A stretch of 36,359 nt of DNA from Asaia bogorensis (GCA_945897825.1 CAMDGX010000045.1:1-36359); one strand, 5' to 3'. Shown: positions 23,650-34,386, counted from the first letter of the stretch. The notes: a model not told the origin generated them from the letters alone. Program-made: numbers and translations.

Positions 23650-25443
23650 TCAAGGTTCGATGCGCAGCAGGCGGAAGGTGGGCAGCGTGGGCGGCAGTGC
23701 CACCGGGGTGAGCCAGGCCGGTGTCGCCCCGGCGGAAAGCCGGGCAGAGAGCTGGCCGGGCTCGGCGGGACCATGCCAGGCGGGGCGGGCGGCGGTGCAC
23801 AGCAGCAGGTGCGTGGCGCCGCGGCGGGCAAGGATGGCGCGGGCGATGGCGTCCTCGGTGGCGTTGAACGTGTCCGCGGTGTCGCGGAAGCCGTCGCCAG
23901 CGCGGTGATAGGGGGAGACGACGAAGAGGTAGGGGGTGCGCCACGCGAGTTCGGGCGTGGCCCGCCAGGAATCGGTGACGATCAGCGGCCGCGGGCCGGC
24001 CGGCAGTGGCGCGGCGGCGAGCCAATCCGCCAACCCGGGCCAGTCGCAGGCGCGCGCCTCGCGCTGGCGGGCGTCATCGGCGGGAAAGGCGAGGCCGGCG
24101 AAGGGCGGCGCAACGGCCAGCAGCATCGCGGCGGCCAGCGCGGGCGCGCGCACCAGCTTCGGTCCGATGCGGCTGGCGAGCAGGACAAAGCCGGGCGCGG
24201 CCAGCGCCGTCACGGCGGCGAGGTCGATGGCGAAGCGACGGTGCAGCAGCGTCGCGGCGCCGGTGGTGGCCATGGCGAGCGCCAGCACCACGGCGGCGGG
24301 CCAGCGCCCCTGGCGCAGCAGCGCCGGCAGCACCAGCACGCCGACGAGGCCGCCCGCATAGAGCAGCAGGTCGTGGGCGCCATGCAGCGACAGGCGCAGC
24401 GGCTGCATCTCCGCGACATGCGGGAGAAAGAGCACCGCGACGTCGGGATCCGCGGCGGCTTCGGAGGCGCGCAGCGCGCCGGGATAGGCGGCCAGCAGCA
24501 GCGCGGCGGCGGCCGCGGCGGTGGCCAGGCCGAGTGCCAGGCGCAGCGGGCGCGCGAGGCGGTCGGGCACGGCGGCAAGAACCGCGAACGCGGCGGCGGC
24601 GAGCCCGGCGATCAGCACGTGCTGGGCGGAGAGCTTGTCGTAGTCGCCGGACAGCCAATCCGCCGGCGGCCGCTCGATCGCCAGGGCGAAGGCGGCGGTC
24701 GCAAGCATCGCAACGGCGGCACGGCACCCCTGCCGGCCGGCCTCGGCGCCTGGCAGGCCGGGGCGCAGCACCCAGGCGGCGCCGAACGCGGTCAGGACCG
24801 GAACGGCCAGGACCAGCATCTCCGGGCTGATCCACAGGCCGATGCCGAGTGCCCCCCCTGCCGCGACGGCGAAGCGGTGCCCCGCCGGGTCGAGGAGGGC
24901 GCGCAGCGCGGCCCCCAGCGCCAGGAGGGCGGCGAGCAAGACCAGGATGTGGTGGTCGGTCTGGCCGAAGGCCCCATAGGCGAAGCCGATCACCGGGTTG
25001 AGCAGGATGGCGCCGGCGGCAAACCAGGCGGCCGGGCCGGGCCAGACCGCGCGCGCCGCCCAGGCTGCGGCGAAGGCGCAGAGCAGGTGGACCAGCGGCG
25101 GCAGCGCGGCCCCGGTCCAGAAGATCGCGCTGCGCAACTCCACCCCCGCCGCGGCAACGGCGAGCGCGGGCGCGAGGACCAGCACGTCGAGCGGCCGGGT
25201 CCAGTGCAGGGACAGGCCGCCGGGCGCGTTGAGCTGCGGCAGCGTGCTGTCGTGCCAGTCGCCGGTGGTGGCGAGGCGTTCGATGCGCAAGGTGCGGGTA
25301 TAGGCGTCGGTGTCCGGCAGGCGGCCGGACTGGATCACGCCGCCCGGGCGCAGCGCCAGGGCGAGATGCAAGGCAAGGCCGACCAGCAGCACGGCCAGGG
25401 CGGGAAGGAGGAAACCCCGCCCCGCGGCTGGGACGGACGGCAC
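23650..25443 (-). CDS. STT3-like GT-C membrane glycosyltransferase homologue
   Basis: 597 residues from ATG 25443, with 10 to 13 hydrophobic helices and a soluble C-terminal part of about 170 residues. The first loop has Asp44-Thr-Asp46 in PDTDAYTRTLRIERL, followed by LNAPGGLSLHWTRPLDVLVL; the next conserved loop is AFGQTDHHILVLL (Asp163-His-His). DxD in the first loop and a DHH in a later loop are the pattern of GT-C enzymes such as the oligosaccharyltransferase STT3. The C-terminal part has PRPLIVTDSWRATPELAW and FVVSPYHRAGDG, similar to the periplasmic STT3 domain. It may transfer a lipid-linked glycan in the periplasm. It follows corC by 27 bases, a slot often held by lnt. No sequence search was possible. 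Confidence 0.7.
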   Translation of the reverse strand: MPSVPAAGRGFLLPALAVLLVGLALHLALALRPGGVIQSGRLPDTDAYTRTLRIERLATTGDWHDSTLPQLNAPGGLSLHWTRPLDVLVLAPALAVAAAGVELRSAIFWTGAALPPLVHLLCAFAAAWAARAVWPGPAAWFAAGAILLNPVIGFAYGAFGQTDHHILVLLAALLALGAALRALLDPAGHRFAVAAGGALGIGLWISPEMLVLAVPVLTAFGAAWVLRPGLPGAEAGRQGCRAAVAMLATAAFALAIERPPADWLSGDYDKLSAQHVLIAGLAAAAFAVLAAVPDRLARPLRLALGLATAAAAAALLLAAYPGALRASEAAADPDVAVLFLPHVAEMQPLRLSLHGAHDLLLYAGGLVGVLVLPALLRQGRWPAAVVLALAMATTGAATLLHRRFAIDLAAVTALAAPGFVLLASRIGPKLVRAPALAAAMLLAVAPPFAGLAFPADDARQREARACDWPGLADWLAAAPLPAGPRPLIVTDSWRATPELAWRTPYLFVVSPYHRAGDGFRDTADTFNATEDAIARAILARRGATHLLLCTAARPAWHGPAEPGQLSARLSAGATPAWLTPVALPPTLPTFRLLRIEP

Positions 25444-25470
25444 GAGGGGCGGCGACAGGGCGGAAGGTTC

Positions 25471-26346
25471 CTAGTTGGTGTCGGCGGGCGGCGGGAGGCG
25501 CATGCGCAGGCGGCGAACGCGGCGCGCGTCGGCGTCCAGAACGCGGAACTCCACCCCGGAGGGGTGGCCGACCACTTCGCTGCGCGCGGGCACGCGGCCG
25601 GCTAGCGTCATGACCAGGCCGCCGACCGTGTCGATGTCGGCATTGCGCTCCTCCTCCGTCAGGATCATGCCCAGGCGCTGCTCGAACTCCGCCACCGGCA
25701 GCCGGGCGTCGATGTCGATTGCGCCGTCGGGGCGCTCGATCCACATCGGGCCCTGGACCTCGTCATGCTCGTCGCTGATGTCGCCGACGATCTCCTCCAC
25801 CAGGTCCTCGATGGTGACCAGCCCGTCTATGCCACCGTACTCGTCGACCACCAGGGCGAGGTGCATGTGTGCCTGGCGCATCTGCAGCAGCAGGTCGAGC
25901 ACCGGGATCTGGGGCGCCACCAACAGCGGGCGGCGCAGGATCTTCTCCAGGTTGAACGCGTCCGGCCGGCCGACATAGGCGAACACATCCTTGATGTGGA
26001 CCATGCCGACGACGTCGTCGAGCGATTCGCGGAACACCGGCAGGCGCGAATGGCCCTCGGTGCGGATCTGGGCGATCGCCTCGTCGAGCGACACATCGAC
26101 GCGCATGGCGACGATATCGGCGCGCGGCACCATGACATCGTCGGCCTGCTTGCCGCGCAGCCGCAGCACGTTGGCGATCAGCGCGCGTTCCTGGCGGTCC
26201 AGCTCGGGGTTCGTGTCGCCGTTGGCGTGGGTGTCGGCGGCTTCCTGGACCAGTTCGGCGATCGACTCGCGCAGGGTCGGCTCGGCGCGGCCGCGGAACC
26301 GGGTGCGGATGCGGTCGAGCAGGGAGGTGCGTTGCGACACGCTCAT
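25471..26346 (-). CDS. CorC/HlyC-type CBS-domain protein
   Basis: 291 residues from ATG 26346, overlapping the ybeY stop by four bases (ATGA). After about 65 helical residues, with no membrane helices, come two CBS domains (about 72-125 with VMVPRADIVAMRVD, and 140-195 with ALVVDEYGGIDGLVTIEDLVEEIVGDI in part) and a CorC_HlyC domain (205-285) containing RLPVAEFEQRLG and DTVGGLVMTLAGRVP. It lacks the N-terminal DUF21 membrane domain, so it is the short soluble form. Such proteins are annotated as hemolysin-family or magnesium/cobalt efflux factors, and bind adenylates through the CBS pair. The gene sits in the conserved order after ybeY. Confidence 0.93.
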   Translation of the reverse strand: MSVSQRTSLLDRIRTRFRGRAEPTLRESIAELVQEAADTHANGDTNPELDRQERALIANVLRLRGKQADDVMVPRADIVAMRVDVSLDEAIAQIRTEGHSRLPVFRESLDDVVGMVHIKDVFAYVGRPDAFNLEKILRRPLLVAPQIPVLDLLLQMRQAHMHLALVVDEYGGIDGLVTIEDLVEEIVGDISDEHDEVQGPMWIERPDGAIDIDARLPVAEFEQRLGMILTEEERNADIDTVGGLVMTLAGRVPARSEVVGHPSGVEFRVLDADARRVRRLRMRLPPPADTN

Positions 26347-26846
26347 GGCCGCGCCCCCCCGTGCCGCCACGGATTCGGCCGGCGCAGCCGCGCCAGCGCC
26401 CGGGATTCCGCCATTTCCATGCGCCGCGCCTCGCCGGCCAGCGCGTGGTCGTGGCCGTGCAGGTGCAGCATGCCGTGCACGACGAGATGGGCGAGGTGGT
26501 CGGCCATGCGCCGTCCGGCGGCGCGCGCCTCGCGGCGCACCGTGCCCAGCGCGAGCACGATCTCCCCCGGCAGGAACGGGGCGGCCGGCTCGAAGGTCAG
26601 GACATTGGTGGCCTTGTTGCGCGCGCGGTGGCGGGCGTTGAGCCGCTTCACGGCCGCGTCGTCGGCCAGCACGATGGTGGCCCGGCCCCCCACGGCCAGC
26701 GCGGCGCGATGGGCAACGTCCTCCGGGCGGCGCAGCAGGCGGCGCCAGGCAGGCTCGGCGACGATGATATCGACCTCGCTCCCCGAGGAGGGGGAGGCCG
26801 ACGGGAGCCCCGCGGCTGCGGGGCTGGGTCTACTGGAGGGGTCCAT
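26343..26846 (-). CDS. ybeY: Endoribonuclease YbeY
   Basis: 167 residues from ATG 26846, which directly follows the phoH stop (TAG-ATG, no gap). The zinc site H-x3-H-x5-H is His124, His128 and His134 in HGMLHLHGHDH. Before it lies RNKATNVLTFE (76-86), the family's substrate-loop motif, and LGTVRREA. YbeY matures the 3' end of 16S rRNA and takes part in ribosome quality control. The first 22 residues are a low-complexity Ser/Pro/Ala tail not seen in most members, so translation may begin later, but no better start is visible. It lies between phoH and corC in a tightly packed leftward operon. Confidence 0.95.
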   Translation of the reverse strand: MDPSSRPSPAAAGLPSASPSSGSEVDIIVAEPAWRRLLRRPEDVAHRAALAVGGRATIVLADDAAVKRLNARHRARNKATNVLTFEPAAPFLPGEIVLALGTVRREARAAGRRMADHLAHLVVHGMLHLHGHDHALAGEARRMEMAESRALARLRRPNPWRHGGARP

Positions 26847-27889
<1,043 letters not shown>

Positions 27890-27893
<4 letters not shown>

Positions 27894-29284
27894 GCTTGGG
27901 TGTGCTCCGGGTGGGGCGGGGTTGCGGGAACGGCAAGGGCGCCCGACAGCGAATTGGTGTGGGCGGTGGCGATTTTCACCATGGCCTCCTGGCCGATCAG
28001 CGATGCAGTTCCCTGCACATGCACCGGCTGCAGCCACGGCGACCGTCCGGCGATCTGGCCCTCATGGCGGCCATGGCCGGTGAACAGCACCGGCACGGTG
28101 CGCCCGACGCAATCGGCATTGAACGCGGCCTGCTGTTCGCGCAGCAGCGCCTGGAGTTCCTGCAGCCGCGCATCCTTCACCGCCTCGGCCACCTGGTGCG
28201 GCGCGCCTGCCGCCGGCGTGCCGGGGCGCGAGGAATACTTGAAGCTGAACGCGCTCGCGAAGCCGATCTCGCGCACCAGCGCCATGGTGGCGGCGAAGTC
28301 GGCATCGGTCTCGCCCGGATGCCCGGTGATGAAGTCCGACGACAGCGCGATGTCCGGGCGCGCCGCGCGCAGCCGGGCGATGATGTCGCGATATTCCGCC
28401 GCGGTATGGCGCCGGTTCATGGCGGCCAGGATGCGGTCGGAGCCGGACTGCACCGGCAGATGCAGGAAGGGCATCACCTGCGGGATGTCGCGATGGGCGG
28501 CGATCAGCTCGTCGTCCATGTCGCGCGGGTGGGAGGTCGTATAGCGAATGCGCCACAGCCCGGGTATCCCGGCCAGCGCCTCCATCAGCCAGCCCAGCGT
28601 CCGCGCCCGCCCGTCCGGGCCGTCGCCATGCCAGGCATTGACGTTCTGGCCAAGCAGCGTGATCTCGCGCGCCCCCTGGTCCACCAGTCGCCGCGCCTCG
28701 GCCAGCACGGCGGCGGCCGGGCGGCTCGTCTCGCTGCCACGGGTGTAGGGCACGACGCAGAACGAGCAGAACTTGTCGCAGCCCTCCTGGATGGTCAGGA
28801 AGGCGGTCAGCCCCTGCGGCGCGCCGGCCTCCGGCAAAAAGTCGAATTTCTGCTCGGCGGGGAAGTCGGTGTCGATCACCGCGCCGGCCGCCCGCGCCGC
28901 CTGCGCGACCATCTCCGGCAGCCGGTGATACGTCTGCGGCCCCAGCACGATATCCACATACGGCGCCCGCGCCAGGATCTCCGCCCCCTCCGCCTGCGCG
29001 ACGCAGCCGGCAACGGCCAGGATGGTGCGCTGCCCGGCCTCGGCGCGCGCCTGCTTCACCAGCCGCAGCCGCCCGAGCTCGGAGAACACCTTCTCGGCGG
29101 CGCGGTCGCGGATATGGCAGGTGTTCAGGATGATCATGTCGGCATCGTCGGGCCGCTCGGCGGGACCATAGCCCAGCGGCGCCAGGACATCGGCCATGCG
29201 GCCGCTGTCATAGACGTTCATCTGGCAGCCCCACGTTATCACATGAAGTCGCTTGATCATGTGGAGGCGATTTGCAGCCGTCAT
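27890..29284 (-). CDS. miaB: tRNA-2-methylthio-N6-dimethylallyladenosine synthase MiaB
   Basis: 464 residues from ATG 29284, with an AGAGGG eight bases upstream; an ATG at 29260 is possible but lacks a ribosome binding site. The UPF0004 domain holds the auxiliary-cluster cysteines 20 (TWGCQMN), 56 (NTCHIRD) and 94 (AGCVAQ). The radical-SAM motif is CDKFCSFC (Cys169, Cys173, Cys176). A C-terminal TRAM domain covers about 395-445. The enzyme inserts a methylthio group at A37 of tRNAs that read codons starting with U. It is encoded between plsC (162-base gap) and phoH (overlapping by four bases). Confidence 0.96.
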
Positions 29285-29446
29285 CGGCACACCCTCTCGG
29301 ACCTCGGCCGGGCGAACCCCGGGTCGAAAGGCGCAGACATGTCCAAGCGGCATGGGCGGGTCAAGCGCAAGGGTGTGGGCGAACCTCCGGTCGGGACGAA
29401 GTTTCGCAGGCAAGGATGGCGCCGTGTCAAGGAAATCCCGGCCCGC
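29285..29446. other. Gap between plsC and miaB
   Basis: 162 bases without a convincing gene. On the minus strand a TTGACA (29425-29430) could be a -35 box for miaB, but no good -10 box follows at normal spacing. Confidence 0.3.
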
Positions 29447-30391
29447 TCAGGCGATCGCGGGGTTGGCGACAGGAGCGGCCGGGGCCGGCGCAGGCGCCGG
29501 GCGGTTCTGGCGCAGCAGCGACGCCCCCTGGGCGCAGATGCGCCACACCGCCTGGGTGAGCGACTTGCGGTCGGGGAAGTCGCGCGGGTCGATCGGCGGG
29601 TGCAGCAGGATGGTGGCCCGCTTGCCGCCATACTGGGCGAGCTGCCAGTAGTGGCTGGCGATCTCCATGTCGCCGTGCCAGGCGAAAATCGGCCGTGTGG
29701 CGCGCCCGACCGGCAGGCCGCCGAGCCGGTCATAGACGATCGACACCGGCTGGACGATCGGCGGCTTGCCGTCCGAAGTCGCGGGCAACTCGGCGATCGA
29801 CAGGAAGGCCGAGCGGAACGGCAGCACGCGCGCCCCGTCCGACGTGGTGCCCTCCGGAAACAGGATCAGGCTGTCCCCGGCCGCCAGCCGCGCGCGCATC
29901 TCGTCGCGCTCCCGCGCCGTCGAGTTGCGCTGGCGGCGGACATAGGTGGTGCGGCCGAGCCGGGCGATGGTGCGGATCACCGGCCAGGTCGAAACCTCCT
30001 CCTTGGCGACGAAGGCGGCGTCGAGATGGGCGCCGAGGACGAGGATGTCGAGCCAGGAGGAGTGGTTGGACACATAGACGATCGGCCGTCCGTCGGGCGT
30101 GCGGCGCAGGGCGGTGCCGATGACGCGCCGGCGCAGGCCGATGATGGCGCACATGCCGCGCCAGTAGAGCCGGGGCACTGTGCTGCCGTGCCGGCCCAGC
30201 AGCAGCGCGGCGGTTTGCGCCACGGCGCAGACGAGCGTCCAGGGCAGCACGACGAGCAGCCGCGAGACCGGGCGCAGCCGGCGCATCAGCGACCGGCGCG
30301 GCCGCGCGGTCCAGGCAATCGCGTCGGCCTCGGCCTGGGGGCCGTCGGCGGGCGCGCGGCCGAACGGGATGCGGCGGGGTTTCTGCGACAT
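29447..30391 (-). CDS. plsC: 1-acyl-sn-glycerol-3-phosphate acyltransferase (PlsC-type)
   Basis: 314 residues from ATG 30391. A hydrophobic segment (about 41-65) is followed by the acyltransferase motifs: NHSSWLD with His110 and Asp115 (HX4D), AKEEV near 129 and FPEGTTSDG (178-186) with PFRSAF. It transfers an acyl chain to lysophosphatidic acid at the inner membrane, or, as an OlsA-like member, makes ornithine lipid; the two cannot be separated by eye. The tail is Ala/Pro-rich. It is the first gene of the leftward block and is divergent from the CapD gene, with 153 bases between them. Confidence 0.9.
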   Translation of the reverse strand: MSQKPRRIPFGRAPADGPQAEADAIAWTARPRRSLMRRLRPVSRLLVVLPWTLVCAVAQTAALLLGRHGSTVPRLYWRGMCAIIGLRRRVIGTALRRTPDGRPIVYVSNHSSWLDILVLGAHLDAAFVAKEEVSTWPVIRTIARLGRTTYVRRQRNSTARERDEMRARLAAGDSLILFPEGTTSDGARVLPFRSAFLSIAELPATSDGKPPIVQPVSIVYDRLGGLPVGRATRPIFAWHGDMEIASHYWQLAQYGGKRATILLHPPIDPRDFPDRKSLTQAVWRICAQGASLLRQNRPAPAPAPAAPVANPAIA

Positions 30392-30544
30392 TGCCCGGAT
30401 CGAATACGACGGCTGCGCAGGGGCCACAATGGTGCCGCGGTGACACTTCGTTGAAGCTTCGATGCCCCCAGGTGCGAGCGGCCAACGCACCCGCCGTGCA
30501 TCGGCGCACTATGGCGGACACGGCCGCCGGTTGTATGGAGAGGC

Positions 30545-32461
30545 ATGGCGACGCGGCGCGCATGGGTGCGGATCGGCTTGAACGTGGGGCTCGACGGGCT
30601 GCTGGCCGCCGGGGCCTACCTGCTCGCGCGCTGGATGGTGGGCGAGGCCGACGTGCTCGGGCCCGCCTGGGCGGTGCCCTGGGCGATGGCCGCGCTGCTG
30701 CTGGCCGGGCTGCCGTTCCGGCTCTCGGTCCAGTACTGGCGCTTCGCCGGCACGCAGGACCTCCTGGCCCTGGCGGCCGCCTCGGTCGCCGCGGCGGCGA
30801 TCTTCCCCGTCGGCTTGCGCGAGGGTGGCGCGCTCCTGCCCGGCCCCGGCTTTCCGGTCGCCCATGCCCTGGCGCTGATGGTACTGCTGGCCGCCCCCCG
30901 CCTGGCCTATCGCCTCGCGCAGGAAGGCGGCGCGCGCGGCACCGGGCGCAGCGGCGCGGCGATCATGCTGGTGGGCGCCGGCGAGGGCAGCGACCTGTTC
31001 CTGCGCGCCCTGGCCGCCGAGCGCGAGCCACCGTTCCACGTCGTCGGGCTGGTCTCGACCGGCCGGGCGCAGACCGGGCGGCGGATCAACGGGCAACCGA
31101 TCCTCGGCGGGCTGGCGGAGCTTCCCGTCATCCTGGCGCGGCTGCGCGAGGAAGGGCGGCTGCCGAGCACGCTGGTGGTCACCGATGCGGGCCTGGCCGG
31201 CACGTCGCTCGCCCAGGTGATGGCGGTCGCGGAGCAGGAGGGCGTGCGCGTCGCCAGCGCCCCCCGGCTCACCAGCCTGGACCCGGCAGGCGGACCCGGC
31301 GGCATGGCGGGCGGGCTGACCCTGGCGCCGGTGGCGATCGAGGACCTGCTGAACCGCCCGCAGGTGCGCCTGGACCGCGAGGGCATGGCCCGCCTCGTCC
31401 AGGGGCGACGTGTCCTGGTGACCGGCGCCGGCGGCACGATCGGGTCCGAGCTGGCCCGGCAGGTCGCCGCCCTCGGCCCCTCGGAGCTGGTGCTGCTCGA
31501 CAGCGGCGAGTTCGCGCTGTGGCAGATCGACCTGGAGCTGGGCGAGGCGGCGTCCCTGGTGCCCCGCCACGCGGTGATCGCCGATGTGCGCGACGCCGCA
31601 CGGATGCGCGACGTGTTCGAGCGGTTCCGCCCGGAGCTGGTGTTCCACGCCGCGGCCCTCAAGCACGTGCCGATGGTCGAGGCGAACCCGGCCGAGGGCC
31701 TGCTGACCAATGCCGCCGGCACCCGCAACGTGGCAGATGCGGCGCGCGCGGCCGGGTCGGCTGCGATGGTGCTGATCTCGACCGACAAGGCGGTGAACCC
31801 CACCAGCGTGATGGGTGCCTCCAAGCGCCTGGCCGAGATGTATTGCCAGGCGCTCGACATTCAGGCCCGCGCCGGCGGCGGCATGCGCTGCATCACCGTG
31901 CGCTTCGGCAACGTGCTCGGCTCCACCGGCAGCGTGGTGCCGCTATTCCAGCGCCAGCTGGCACGCGGCGGCCCGCTGACGGTGACGCACCCGGACATGC
32001 AGCGCTATTTCATGACGGTGCGCGAGGCGGTCGGGCTCGTGCTGGAGGCCAGCGTGGTCGGCACGGGCGATACCTCGCCGGCCTACCTGCGCGACGGCGG
32101 CATCTTCGTGCTGGACATGGGCGAGCCGGTGAAGATCTCCGACCTCGCCCGCAACATGGTGCGCCTCGCCGGGCTGCGGCCCGACATCGACGTCGAGATC
32201 CGCTACACCGGGCTGCGGCCGGGGGAAAAACTGTTCGAGGAACTTTTCCACGGCCGCGAGCCGGCGGTGCCGACCGGGCATGACGGGCTGCTGATGGCCG
32301 CCCCCCGCACCGCCGACGCCGCCCTGGTCGGCCGCGCCATCGACGAGATCGCCTCGGCCGCGCGCGGCGGCAACATCCGCCTCGCTCTTGCCCTGTTGGG
32401 CCGCCAGGTTCCCGAATTCGCCCACAACGCCAACCCCGGCCAGGGTGCGGCGCGTGCCTGA
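30545..32461 (+). CDS. CapD/FlaA1-type membrane nucleotide-sugar dehydratase
   Basis: 638 residues from ATG 30545, preceded by GGAGAGG. Four hydrophobic helices (about 10-120) lead into a CoA-binding-like Rossmann domain (MLVGAGEGSD, 141-150) and then the catalytic extended SDR: LVTGAGGTIGSELARQ (291-306), HAAALKHVPMVE, STDKAVNPTSVMGASKR and TVRFGNVLGS. The catalytic Tyr of SDRs is replaced by Met in MGASK, as in the WbpM/PglF/CapD family, where UDP-GlcNAc is dehydrated to a 4-keto-6-deoxy sugar. It lies at the inner membrane. The next gene, ten bases on, encodes a sugar aminotransferase that could use the 4-keto product. Confidence 0.93.
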   Translation: MATRRAWVRIGLNVGLDGLLAAGAYLLARWMVGEADVLGPAWAVPWAMAALLLAGLPFRLSVQYWRFAGTQDLLALAAASVAAAAIFPVGLREGGALLPGPGFPVAHALALMVLLAAPRLAYRLAQEGGARGTGRSGAAIMLVGAGEGSDLFLRALAAEREPPFHVVGLVSTGRAQTGRRINGQPILGGLAELPVILARLREEGRLPSTLVVTDAGLAGTSLAQVMAVAEQEGVRVASAPRLTSLDPAGGPGGMAGGLTLAPVAIEDLLNRPQVRLDREGMARLVQGRRVLVTGAGGTIGSELARQVAALGPSELVLLDSGEFALWQIDLELGEAASLVPRHAVIADVRDAARMRDVFERFRPELVFHAAALKHVPMVEANPAEGLLTNAAGTRNVADAARAAGSAAMVLISTDKAVNPTSVMGASKRLAEMYCQALDIQARAGGGMRCITVRFGNVLGSTGSVVPLFQRQLARGGPLTVTHPDMQRYFMTVREAVGLVLEASVVGTGDTSPAYLRDGGIFVLDMGEPVKISDLARNMVRLAGLRPDIDVEIRYTGLRPGEKLFEELFHGREPAVPTGHDGLLMAAPRTADAALVGRAIDEIASAARGGNIRLALALLGRQVPEFAHNANPGQGAARA

Positions 32462-32471
32462 AGGACCGAGC

Positions 32472-33602
32472 ATGACCCGACCGATCCCGTTCATCGATCT
32501 CAAGGCCCAGCAGGCGCGCATCGAGGCCGACCTGCGCCGGCGGCTGGAGACGGTGCTGGGCCATTGCCAGTTCATCCTCGGCCCGGAAGTCGCCGAGCTG
32601 GAGGCGGCATTGGCGGCGTTCTGCGGCGCGAAGCACTGCGTCTCGATCAGCTCCGGCACCGACGCATTGCAGATCGCCATGATGGCCGAGGGCATCGGCC
32701 GCGGCGATGCGGTGTTCCTGCCGGCCTTCACCTACACCGCCACCGCGGAGGTGCCGCTGGTGCTTGGCGCGACGCCCGTGTTCGTCGATGTCGATCCGCG
32801 CACCTTCCAGATCGACCCCGCCCACCTCGCCGCCCGCGTGGCCGAGGTGCGGGCGGGCGGCACACTCACGCCGCGGATGCTGATCGGCGTCGACCTGTTC
32901 GGCCAGCCAGCGGACTGGCCGGCGCTGCATGCGGTGGCGGCCCGCGAGGGGCTGGTGACGCTGGACGACTGCGCGCAGAGCTTCGGGGCCAGCCTCTCCG
33001 GGCGGATGCTCGGCACGCTGGCCGATGCGACGGCGACGAGTTTCTTCCCCAGCAAGCCGCTGGGCGCCTATGGCGACGGCGGCGCGCTGTTCACCGAGAG
33101 CGACGAGCGCGCCGCGCTGTTCCGCAGCCTGCGCACCCATGGCGAGGGCACCACGCGCTACGAGGTGCTGCGCACCGGCATGAACGGCCGGCTCGACACG
33201 CTCCAGGCCGCCGTGCTGCTGAGCAAGCTGACGGTGTTCCCCGAGGAGCTGGAGGCCCGCGAGCGCGTGGCGCAGTACTACGATTCGCGACTGGGCAACG
33301 CGGTGGCGATCCCTGCGCGGGTGGCCGATTCCAAGGCGGCGTGGGCGATCTACGCGATCCTGCTGCCGGACGGCGCCGCACGGACGCGGATGCAGGATGG
33401 GCTGAAGGCGGCCGGCATCCCGAGCGCCATCTACTACCCGAAGCCGCTGCACCTGCAGCCGGCCTACCAGTCGGCGCATGACGGGGCGGCGCTGCCGGTC
33501 TCGGAGGACCTGGCGGGACGGATCATGGCACTGCCGATCCACCCGGACCTGACCGAGGAAGACCTGGCGCGGATCTGCGACACGGTGCTGGCCCATGTCT
33601 GA
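32472..33602 (+). CDS. DegT/DnrJ/EryC1/StrS sugar aminotransferase
   Basis: 376 residues from ATG 32472, with AAGGA nine bases upstream. It is a PLP-dependent aspartate-aminotransferase fold: PFIDLKAQQARI (6-17), SGTDALQIAM (61-70), LDDCAQSFGA (164-173) with the PLP-contacting Asp, and Lys195 in FFPSKPLGAYGDGG as the Schiff-base lysine. The sequence style is close to WbpE/PglE-type enzymes that aminate a keto group on a UDP-sugar using glutamate. Together with the upstream CapD-like dehydratase it would form a UDP-amino-sugar for the cell surface. The stop overlaps the next gene by eight bases, implying translational coupling. Confidence 0.93.
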   Translation: MTRPIPFIDLKAQQARIEADLRRRLETVLGHCQFILGPEVAELEAALAAFCGAKHCVSISSGTDALQIAMMAEGIGRGDAVFLPAFTYTATAEVPLVLGATPVFVDVDPRTFQIDPAHLAARVAEVRAGGTLTPRMLIGVDLFGQPADWPALHAVAAREGLVTLDDCAQSFGASLSGRMLGTLADATATSFFPSKPLGAYGDGGALFTESDERAALFRSLRTHGEGTTRYEVLRTGMNGRLDTLQAAVLLSKLTVFPEELEARERVAQYYDSRLGNAVAIPARVADSKAAWAIYAILLPDGAARTRMQDGLKAAGIPSAIYYPKPLHLQPAYQSAHDGAALPVSEDLAGRIMALPIHPDLTEEDLARICDTVLAHV

Positions 33603-34386
33603 GTCGGTGGGCGTGGCGACAAGCTGGGACCCCTCGGTCTATCTGCGCTACGGCGACGAACGGCTGCGCCCGGCGCTGGACCTGCTGGGGCGGATCGATG
33701 CCGACGCACCGGCGCGGGTGGTCGATCTCGGCTGTGGGCCGGGCAACGTGACGGCGATCCTGAAGCGGCGCTGGCCGGGGGCCGATGTGCTCGGCATCGA
33801 CGGCTCGGCGGCCATGCTGGCCAAGGCGCCGGCGGCGGCACCCGACTGCCGGTTCGCGGAGGCGGATTTCGCTTCGTGGACGGCCGAGGCGCCGGTCGAC
33901 GTGCTGTATTCCAATGCGGCGCTGCACTGGCTGGGCGGGCATGAGGCGCTGTTTCCGCGGCTGCTGGCGCAGGTGGCCAAGGGCGGCGTGATGGCGGTGC
34001 AGATGCCGGCGATGCATGCCGCCCCGATCCGCGCCTTGCAGCACGAAGTGGCGGCCAACGGGCCGTGGGCGAAGCTGCTCGCCGATGTCGGCGGTGCGCC
34101 GCCGATCCTGGAGCCCGGGCAGTACTGGGACATCCTGCGGCCGCTTTGCGCGGAGCTGGATATCTGGGAAACCATCTACCTGCATGCGCTGAACGGCGAG
34201 AACGCGGCCGTCGCGTGGGCGAGCGGGACGAGCCTGCGACCGTTCCTCGACCCGTTGCCCGAGGGGCTGCGAGCCGAATTCCTGGCAGCCTACTCGGCGG
34301 CGGTGGCGCCGCACTATCCGCGCCGGGCGGACGGGACGACGCTGTTGCCGTTCCGGCGGCTGTTCATCATGGCGCGCCCCGGGTGA
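33595..34386 (+). CDS. tam: Trans-aconitate 2-methyltransferase-like SAM methyltransferase
   Basis: 263 residues from ATG 33595, overlapping the aminotransferase end by eight bases. It opens with WDPSVYLRYGDERLRPALDLL, which is typical of Tam. Motif I is VVDLGCGPGN (42-51), followed by DGSAAML and a post-motif SNAALHWLGGH. Tam methylates trans-aconitate, which removes an inhibitor of aconitase; the C-terminal half with WETIYLHAL and the late YPRRADGTTLLPFRRLFI supports this family. Its presence inside a sugar run is odd, so it may simply share a promoter. Its stop overlaps the next GNAT start by three bases. Confidence 0.88.
   Translation: MSESVGVATSWDPSVYLRYGDERLRPALDLLGRIDADAPARVVDLGCGPGNVTAILKRRWPGADVLGIDGSAAMLAKAPAAAPDCRFAEADFASWTAEAPVDVLYSNAALHWLGGHEALFPRLLAQVAKGGVMAVQMPAMHAAPIRALQHEVAANGPWAKLLADVGGAPPILEPGQYWDILRPLCAELDIWETIYLHALNGENAAVAWASGTSLRPFLDPLPEGLRAEFLAAYSAAVAPHYPRRADGTTLLPFRRLFIMARPG

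Noticed and set aside
29340-29460. Small basic plus-strand peptide between plsC and miaB
   Set aside because: Arg/Lys-rich frame without ribosome binding site or family resemblance; typical of GC-rich non-coding sequence.
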